This document shows positions 57,903 through 64,000 of a DNA stretch of 64,000 nt, one piece after another. The position numbers and the translations under genes are program-made. Origin of the DNA: Wurfbainia villosa (lineage: Eukaryota > Streptophyta > Magnoliopsida > Zingiberales > Zingiberaceae); assembly GCA_025175895.1 (NCBI GenBank), contig CM045989.1:22561928-22625927 (forward strand), given 5' to 3'. The stretch's first letter is position 1, and every line of letters starts with the position of its first letter. The notes under the pieces are model-generated. The model was not told the origin of the DNA. It made no database searches and saw only the letters and a program-made list of their open reading frames with translations.

Positions 57903-58987
57903 TGTTGGATCGAGAAGCGTCGCTAGAAGAGGGGTGAATAGCGAGCGTAAAACTTTCTTTCGTTTGTTCGATAAAAGCAAACACAACGGAAAAAAAATAA
58001 CATAATTTATTTTTACTTAGTTCACAGCCCACCGACTGCTAATCCAAGGCCCCGCGATCCTTAACCGCGTACGAAGGGACAATCCACTATAGAGTCTCCT
58101 CCTCGTTGAAGGTAGGAGACAACGATCACAAAAACGAAAGTACGAGGATGAGACAACAAGCCTACCTCACCTCGTTACGATTAAAACAATGAATACAGTA
58201 AATTAAAATAATACTTGCTGCCGACGAAGAACTTCTGAACTTGGCGTTGCGTCGACATTACGACGTTTAGAGCTTTGGCGTTGCGAGAGCACTTTGAGAG
58301 CAAGATGATTGATCTTTGGGTTGGAGTCCTCCCCTCCTTTTATAGACTTTTGCATTGGAATAAATACTGATAGAAATCCTCAACTTTTGGAACTGATCTC
58401 GAGGTGGCTCCTAATCTTATCGTGAAGTGGCCGCGTCAAACATTATCCGTTTTGACCTAGCGCAAAAGGTTGATTCATCGCCATCAATCGACTGATGCCT
58501 TCCATCAGTCGACTAATGTGCATAAGTCGACTGCCCAATGACCAGCAGTCGACTGCCAACCTGGCCACTTCCCTGCAATAAGAGGTTAGTACGAAAAATG
58601 ATAAATATGACGGTTCCTTACCGTCCGATCTCGACCTAGACCTTCCACTGGAAGTCTTAGTCGGATCGCCACCTACGGTCGTCCCCATATAGAGGACATG
58701 ACCTTACTATCTCTCTTTGCACTCGTGCTTATCTCTGGTCCTTTATGACCTATTGCTTTGCTTCTGGTCTTCCACCTAGGTTCTTCGACTCCCACAAAGT
58801 TCCCCCGGTGTCGCCCGACCACTACGATTTTTTGACTCGGGATTCTCCGGGTGTCGCTGACCTTCAGCTTAGCTTAACCATTTCCTGCACACTTAATTCA
58901 GCTCATGAGATAACAATATGACCTTAACTTTGGATCTTTGTCATAATCAAAACCTAGGTTCGATTATCTAGTGCCCCTGCACCAATA
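57903..58987 (-). mobile_element. Solo LTR nested in the Copia leader
   Basis: 1085 bp, minus orientation: starts TATTGGTGCAGGGGC (TG changed to TA), ends ..CTTCTCGATCCAACA. Perfect target duplication TCTTC (57898-57902 and 58988-58992). A TATA box (TCTATAAAAGG, minus) lies near 58339-58349, and CAGTCGACTG-type motifs lie just upstream at 58487-58556. The ending 'ctattcacccctcttctagcg' resembles F1/F2 LTR ends, so it is a relative of those families. No internal sequence remains. Confidence 0.92.
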
Positions 58988-58992
58988 TCTTC

Positions 58993-59970
58993 TTGATTTT
59001 AGGAATTTCCAATCGATGAATCCAATTGGCTCTCCTGAGAACTTTAAACTTTGGAAGTCAGATTTCTAAATTTGTATGAGCATCCTCAGTTAATTCTGAA
59101 TCAGCCTTAGCCAAGAAATAATTTGGCTGACACCTCTTATGCCTTATCTCCCTAGTATGAGTTGTTTATACAGAGTTCAAGTTATTCTAACAACTACTCG
59201 ATACTTTGCTTAGTTATGAGATTAGTCGACCATTGTCAACTAATGCATGTCAGGCAATGCCGACTATTGACACTGTGCTTACTTAGTTGAGTACCACGCA
59301 TCATGCTTACTCATCAGAGGCCTCTGCCGAGCTGCTTCTACCGAGTTAAGTTGCTCTATCGAGCTGAGCTCCTCTGTCGAGTTGAGCTCCTCTGTCGAGT
59401 TGAGCTGAGCTCCTTTGTCGAGCTTCTCTCTACCAAGCTGCTCTCTGGCGAGATTCCTCAGCTGAGCTGCTCTGCTGAGATGCTCTTTGCCGAGCTACCT
59501 CAGCCGAGCTGCTCTAATGAGCTGCGTCTGTCGAGTTGCCTCTGTCGAGCTGCCTCTGCAGAGCTTCTTCTACCGAGCTGAGCTGCTCTGGTGAGCTGAG
59601 CTCCTCTACCAAGTTGAGCTCCTCTGTCGAGTTGAGCTAAGCTCCTATGCCGAGCTTCCTCAGTCGAGTTGCTCTGCTGTGCTCTTTGTCGAGCTGCTCT
59701 ACCGAGCTGCCTCTGTCGAGCTGAGCTCCTCAGCCGAGCTACTCTCTGAAACTGCTCAGTGGTATGTTTCCTACTCGGAAAACACGGGAGAAAAGTCGAG
59801 CACTTCATGCTTCAGCATCCCGAGCACACAAAGTGCTTTGGCCGACACTTTTCTAATGGCAACCACTCGACAGAAATCATATTTTCAAGATTTCTCATAC
59901 TGTTCATCTTATTCCTCGTGAAGAATCCGTGAACAATATTTCATGCATAAAGAAAACGTAATCTAATCTA
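58993..59970. other. Copia leader with a 14-15 bp minisatellite
   Basis: 58993-59310 has no gene. 59315-59755 is a degenerate array of 'GCCGAGCTGCCTCT', 'GTCGAGTTGAGCTCCTCT' and similar phrases. It translates into Leu/Glu/Val-rich junk on either strand (for example minus 59500-59808), which I do not call as a gene. Confidence 0.75.
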
Positions 59971-59971
59971 A

Positions 59972-59985
59972 CATGCTCTGATACC
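59972..59985 (-). promoter_or_regulatory. Primer-binding site of the Copia element
   Basis: The minus strand reads TTGGTATCAGAGCATG directly after the 5' LTR end ..TTTCTAACA; complementary to initiator Met tRNA. Confidence 0.9.
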
Positions 59986-59987
59986 AA

Positions 59988-60434
59988 TGTTAGAAATAGA
60001 TTATCAAAGAATAACTTAAGCATGAATATTTAGAAAAACTTGAAACACTTACAGATCTTCGTTCGTTTGTTCCAAGATCTTCGATCTGCTTTAAGGTTTT
60101 TGGAAGAAACTTTCGTTTCGGCTTACCGTCTGAAAAAAACAATCACAGTGCAAATCGGAAAGCTTTTCTTGATTCACAAACCAAATCCCGATAGAGCTTC
60201 CAATGTCCTCTCTCTAATTGACTTCTTTCTTTTATAGCTTGGACGAAGACTCTTCATCTCCAAGCATTACTGTACTGGTTGCACAATGCATGTGCAGCCA
60301 CAACACTTAATGCAGTTGCTCTGGCTACATATGTTAGGCGCTATAAGACCACGTTGGTTGCAGAAACACATGTGCAGCCACAAGCTGTGTTGTTACGCCC
60401 AGTGATATGCAGTAACAATGCAATAATGCACACA
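59988..60434 (-). repeat. 5' LTR of the Copia element
   Basis: 447 bp, TGTTAGAAATAG..ATGCACACA on the plus strand, followed by the AAAGA target copy. Pairs with 51367-51812. Confidence 0.92.
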
Positions 60435-60439
60435 AAAGA

Positions 60440-61130
60440 ATGTTAAAAACAGTATGGACAATTATGAAACTATTACATTTCTATGTTTAAGTTCGTCAAG
60501 GCGTTCGATACTATTTCTGTGATATCTTGGTTGAGCCACACATTTGAAATGTGTGAATGAAGTGTTTTTTTTTTTTATTTGAGACTTGTTAGGTTTCCCA
60601 TTACTTGAACCTTTTTTTGTCTGCATAGTTTCAGGTTGATCTAGTTAATGACTAATTTATCTATACTTCTATGTAGAGTTCAATTTGTGTCTCTGTTGGG
60701 GACCTAACTACAAGTTCTAGTTGGACGTTGAACAAATATGTTTAATCAATTGACATACAAATATTATGGTATCTTCACATGAGGATTTACTTGGAAAATT
60801 TATCTTAACCCTCTATTGGATTTGTTAGGCAGTTGATGCTTTCGAATTTTTCGCTCTTCAATTTAGTGTCATCGAGGAAGGGATCTTCTTTGACCGCATC
60901 AATAAATTTGTCTTGAAAAATTAACACGTGACAAACTACCGTCGGTTTATCTGGCGGCGATGCTCCGATGTTTAAGTTAGGTCGAACATTAATGAAAAAA
61001 TATATTAAATACAATAAAAATAATGTAAAAAAAAAAAAAGAATTTATCTCATGTGTAATTAGAAACACACGAGAGCTGGTGAGAAAATGCTCATATAAGA
61101 TTAAAAGAGAACCGCGGAACCTCTCAACCG
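60440..61130. other. Spacer between the Copia element and the GDSL pseudogene
   Basis: AT-rich, with T and A runs (60570, 61028). A minus-strand frame at 60805-61068 (87 codons) has no family match. If the exon relic at 51 kb is real, parts of this stretch would belong to the same split intron. Confidence 0.4.
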
Positions 61131-61149
61131 GCGTAAGAAGAAACCCCAG

Positions 61150-62107
61150 TAAAAGAATTCACGGATTGTCTCTCATCGAGTTCAGATAAGGTCAGGGTCC
61201 ACAGGGATGCAATAGTTGCAGGCATGGAGGGTGCCAAGGAAAGCGATGCTATTGGATTCAATAATGTAATCCCTGTAGTTAGCAATGAGATCATACTTAA
61301 CAGCATAGACATCAACGTGAACAATGGTGGCATTCTTCAGCTCCAAGTTCAGTTCATCACATAAAATGCTCAACTGGACATTGAATTCCTTGGAAGCATT
61401 GTTGTAGGGAATTAGGCATCCATTTTCATCAAGACTACTGTCATCTTTTCGTGGCTGAGTTAGTTTTTGAGGTAAACATCCTAATGGCCTAGTGTTGTGT
61501 ATCCGAAAGTTTCTCCCCCCACTTTCATAGATATTATGAGAAATCATCTTTTAACACGGATGTCGACTGTATCAGTAATTGTCAATACAAGAGCTTGACT
61601 GAATAGCTTTCCTTATCTGGTCGACCATTGATGGCATCCTTTGAATAACATAATTGTAGCTTGTGCTTTGGGAAAACGCACCTGCTAAATCATTCTGCCC
61701 TATGTCAATAACATACAAACCGATCACAAAAGGCTGAATCAATCAAACCCCTTATTCCTTGGGCAATGAGCTCCATCGATCGAGATTTGAAGCGGAGGAA
61801 CTGCTTCACTTGAATGGCCAAGGAGAAGGGAAATCCGACCCTAGTGACTACAAGTACGGGCTGAGATAACTGGCATTAATGCTCTCACGGAAGAAATCGA
61901 TCATGAGGTGGCCAACGCAGAGGCGGCCGGAGGGGCGGTGGAAGAATGTGCTGCAGTGTCGGAGTCGGAGTCTCCAAAGTTGAAGACCACGCCTTACCCA
62001 CCGACACAACCGGAGTCTACCGGCAGGGTCAGAAGCAGCATCATCAGCGACGGTACCAGGAAGCATCCAACGACAGAGAGGCAACAACCGTAGCCCGCCC
62101 TTGCCAT
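61150..62107 (-). pseudogene. GDSL esterase/lipase pseudogene
   Basis: Secreted GDSL (SGNH) hydrolase of the plant lipase family, broken. From ATG 62107 a signal-peptide-like N-terminus (MARAGYGCCLSVVGCFLVPS, hydrophobic) leads to a TAA and, in the same frame, the block I motif VFNFGDSDSDT with the catalytic Ser. A frameshift and gap follow, then FFHRPSGRLCVGHLMIDFF and NASYLSPYL with a TAG, then SLGSDF. Block II (the conserved Gly region) is missing. FSLAIQVKQFLRFKSRSMELIAQG and block III VIDIGQNDLAGAFS with its Asn remain. From 61547: GGRNFRIHNTRPLGCLP, then DENGCLIPYNNASKEFN, then ELKNATIVHVDVYAVKYDLIANY. After this the text no longer matches, so block V with the catalytic Asp and His is lost. 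Introns were not separately resolved. Confidence 0.85.
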
Positions 62108-62553
62108 TCTCTCTCTTCCTCTTTTCTTGAGGCGACGCCCCCGGCACAAAAATAAGAGACCTCCCCTTTCTCTTCACCTTAGCATGCCTTTTATTCCTCT
62201 CTAATTGGATCAGCCCTTATTTCCATATACAGGCCACTATTTCCCCATAACAGCAGTAGATAATTTGCACTTCTCGTGTCTCTAGATTTTTTTTTTCATA
62301 GTTAACTGGCTTTTGTCACCAAAAACATTTTTCCTTAATCAAAAACTAAGAACACATTGCTAAATTCACTGTAGATATTAGAGCGAGAGGTGGTTCCATT
62401 GGTCTGAGACCTCATGATCAAAGTTTGTGTTTGGTTTCATGTACTCAAATAGCAGCCGTGTTATTTTGGTTTTATTTCTTCCATGTCTTATTAATTTTAC
62501 TGTATTACATACATGCAATTTGATGTGTTCTTAGCCGAACACATCAACCTAGT
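62108..62553. other. Intergenic region between the GDSL pseudogene and the RTM2-like gene
   Basis: The first part is the former upstream region of the GDSL copy. Near 62280-62340 there is AT-rich DNA with a T run. It should contain the 3' untranslated region of the RTM2-like gene, which ends at 62554 on the minus strand. Nothing else seen. Confidence 0.5.
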
Positions 62554-63662
62554 TTACTCGTCTCCTCGTTTATACATTAAATAGAATCCGATGCCAAGAA
62601 ATATTAAAGCGGAAACGGCGACGTTCACCAACAGTATCTTTTTATCTGGAGTGAGTTCCATGAGAAGGTTGTTGATACTGTACTTTGCCATCATCTCGCC
62701 ATCTTTGCTCTCTGGTTGCTCTGTTTTCTTTTCCTGTCTAAATGTATCATCTGCTTTAAGGGCTGGCCTCATCTGCTGGCCCTGTATCTTTTGACCATTT
62801 GATCTGCCTTCTTCAGTTTGTTCCTTGTCTCGCAGCTTCTCTTGCTTTTCCTGTCTAAATGTATCATCTGTTTTAAGGGCTGGACTCATCTGCTGGCCCT
62901 GTATTTTTTCACCATTTGATCTGCCTTCTTCAGTTTTTTCCTTGCCTTGCAGCTTCTCTTGCTTTTGCTGTCTAAATGTATCATCTGTTTTAAGGGCTGG
63001 ACTCATCTGCTGGCCCTGTATCTTTTCACCATTTGATCTGCCTTCTTCAGTTTTTTCCTTGTTTTGCAGCTTCTCTTGCTTTTTCTCCTGATCACCATTT
63101 GCCTTCGGATGTTCTTTATGACCAACCTCTTCTTTGGCTTCAGGCTGCTTCTGTTCCTTTTGTAGAAATTCCCCTTCAGCTACTGCTTTCCTGCTCTTAC
63201 CGTCTCCTTCCTGTGTCTTCTCACGGAGTTCAGTTGCTTCCTTCTCCATTGGCGATGACAGCGATATGTGCATCGTTGTAGATGGCGCGACTTGAGCAAT
63301 TGGAATCTTAACACGTAGCCCCCCATTTTCAAACTTCGCTTGGATTTCTGCCACCTTGCAGTGCTCTGGCAATGGGAATTGTTTCACAAACCGGCTCCAA
63401 CGTCGATTGTCTAGCGGTCGTTCACCGCTTATCTTAGCGCGATTGGTGCTGGTTATTTGCACCTTGATCTGATTACGTTTGAAGCCTACGATATCAATCA
63501 AAACTCGCTCGAGTATTTCGACTTCATAATTATACCAAGTCGATGAAGAAAAGCATGTTTGTATGGTTTACCTGGGAGATGAATGAGAAGAGTTCTGAAG
63601 CCTTCTTCATGAACCCACTCAGAAAGGGGTTCAAAATCCTCGTAAGATCGAAGAGCAGACAT
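62554..63662 (-). CDS. HSP20-like membrane protein, RESTRICTED TEV MOVEMENT 2 type
   Basis: Two exons on the minus strand: exon 1 63662-63572 (MSALRSYEDFEPLSEWVHEE..), intron 63571-63486 (86 bp, GTAAAC..CGTAG), exon 2 63485-62554. The joined protein has 340 residues with no lesion. The open frame from 63501 alone begins inside the intron. Residues about 14-100 form an alpha-crystallin/HSP20-like domain (LLIHLPGFKRNQIKVQITST, then ISGERPL, then WSRFVKQFPLP, then NGGLRVKIP). A charged Lys/Glu/Gln-rich linker follows with three 39-residue repeats (about 166-282), and a C-terminal membrane anchor (about 312-335, LLVNVAVSALIFLGIGFYLM) then KRGDE. This layout is that of RTM2 and its plant relatives; Arabidopsis RTM2 restricts long-distance movement of a potyvirus in phloem. 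Whether this copy does so is unknown. Confidence 0.9.
62731..63081 (-). repeat. Three 117-bp in-frame tandem repeats in the RTM2-like gene
   Basis: Units of 39 codons, each from KQEKL to DDTFRQ(Q/E), with core TEEGRSNGEKIQGQQMSPAL. Units 1 and 2 differ at two or three residues; unit 3 is more diverged (LRDKEQ, GQKIQ, MRPALKA). The unit DNA is also close, so expansion was recent relative to the gene. Confidence 0.93.
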
Positions 63663-63744
63663 GCTTTTTGTGTCGGTGAATCAAATTGTTTCCTGTGAGC
63701 TTGAATGAACTGTGGTGGATGGATTTTGGGGGCATGGTTGCCTC

Positions 63745-63751
63745 ATATATA
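63745..63751 (-). promoter_or_regulatory. TATA box of the RTM2-like gene
   Basis: The minus strand reads CTATATATGAG about 85 bp upstream of the ATG at 63662, a normal distance for a plant TATA box with a short 5' untranslated region. Confidence 0.65.
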
Positions 63752-63759
63752 GATATTGG

Positions 63760-64000
63760 TAGGGGTTGTTTGGCTTAAAAGTCTATGCTTTGTTATTCCC
63801 TTTGCCAAAGGCTAGAGTTGCATGTCAAGAAGTTATCCCTTCTGTGCTTTACTCTCTTTTGGGTTGGAAGTCTCGCATAAGAGAATTCTTAAATTTCTTC
63901 TTAAGTTTCTTCCAGTTAGATTTATATATTAACTTATAGGTATTCTTTATGTTTCCCATTTTATTAAGCTTGCTGGTCTAGTCGATCTAGTGGAGTTAGC
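63760..64000. other. Upstream region of the RTM2-like gene
   Basis: Presumed proximal promoter, cut by the window edge. I see no clear named cis-element or other gene. Confidence 0.4.

Larger units (their letters stand above)
51367..60434 (-). mobile_element. Complete, decayed Ty1/Copia element with nested solo LTR
   Basis: Minus-strand element: 5' LTR 60434-59988, primer-binding site, about 3 kb leader (including a 1.09-kb nested solo LTR), pre-gag ORF, gag, protease, integrase, RT, RNase H, polypurine tract and 3' LTR 51812-51367. Target duplication AAAGA (51362-51366 and 60435-60439). I count about a dozen differences in the first 165 bp of the LTR pair, so the insertion is old. All coding parts carry stops or frameshifts. 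Confidence 0.93.

Noticed and set aside
59500..59808. 102-codon minus-strand ORF with Arg/Ala/Gln repeats
   Set aside because: It is the minisatellite read as protein; no homology expected and the units are degenerate.
60805..61068. 87-codon minus-strand ORF as the missing C-terminus of the GDSL enzyme
   Set aside because: It has no DxxH block or other GDSL motif and starts with a low-complexity hydrophobic run.
63501..63501. Single-exon start of the RTM2-like gene at the ATG 63501
   Set aside because: That ATG lies in the intron. The upstream exon 63662-63572 supplies the conserved N-terminus and joins in frame at a proper acceptor (CGTAG|GC).

Overview
The window reads as nuclear DNA of a flowering plant, probably a monocot. 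It is a repeat-rich intergenic block: roughly 85% is LTR retrotransposons, many inserted into each other. The only ordinary plant gene structures are at the far right (61.2-63.7 kb). I cannot name the species from sequence alone. All elements that I could delimit have TG..CA-type LTR ends, a primer-binding site matching initiator Met tRNA (TGGTATCAGAGCC or close) where the internal start is visible, and 5-bp target-site duplications (TSDs). I located the TSDs by hand, so those boundaries are firm.

Layout: (1) 1-2148, 5' end of a minus-strand gag-bearing element (family F1) running off the left edge. (2) 2149-5095, old AT-rich spacer with an LTR relic and a degenerate minisatellite. (3) 5096-10522, complete F1 element (TSD CAACC) that codes only for Gag. 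(4) 11347-20049, complete element of a second gag-only family, F2 (TSD GAAAA), carrying an extra ORF of the 'putative plant transposon protein' type. (5) 20570-31048, complete but decayed Ty3/Gypsy element (TSD TTATG). (6) 31049-34888, heavily decayed Ty1/Copia pol with a tandemly duplicated reverse-transcriptase core. (7) 34889-50211, second F2 copy (TSD ACAAG), interrupted by a Gypsy solo LTR (39919-48700, TSD GTCTA), itself interrupted by a deleted Copia element (41404-47341, TSD ATGTT): a three-level nest. (8) 51367-60434, complete decayed minus-strand Copia element (TSD AAAGA) with a solo LTR of another family (57903-58987, TSD TCTTC) in its leader. (9) 61.2-62.1 kb, a GDSL esterase/lipase pseudogene on the minus strand. 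(10) 62.55-63.66 kb, an intact two-exon minus-strand gene for an HSP20-like membrane protein of the RTM2 type.

No element in the window has an intact pol. The gag-only F1 and F2 families would need reverse transcriptase and integrase from elsewhere. The most unusual signals are: gag-only families with long LTRs; a palindrome (CATCAGTCGACTGATG) arrayed just upstream of the TATA box in LTRs of three otherwise different families; tandem hairpin units in F2 LTRs; four spaced hairpins in the leader of the nested Copia element; a spliced accessory ORF present in one F2 copy and absent from the other; an accessory ORF with a predicted membrane segment ahead of gag in a Copia element; and three near-identical 39-residue repeats in the RTM2-like protein.
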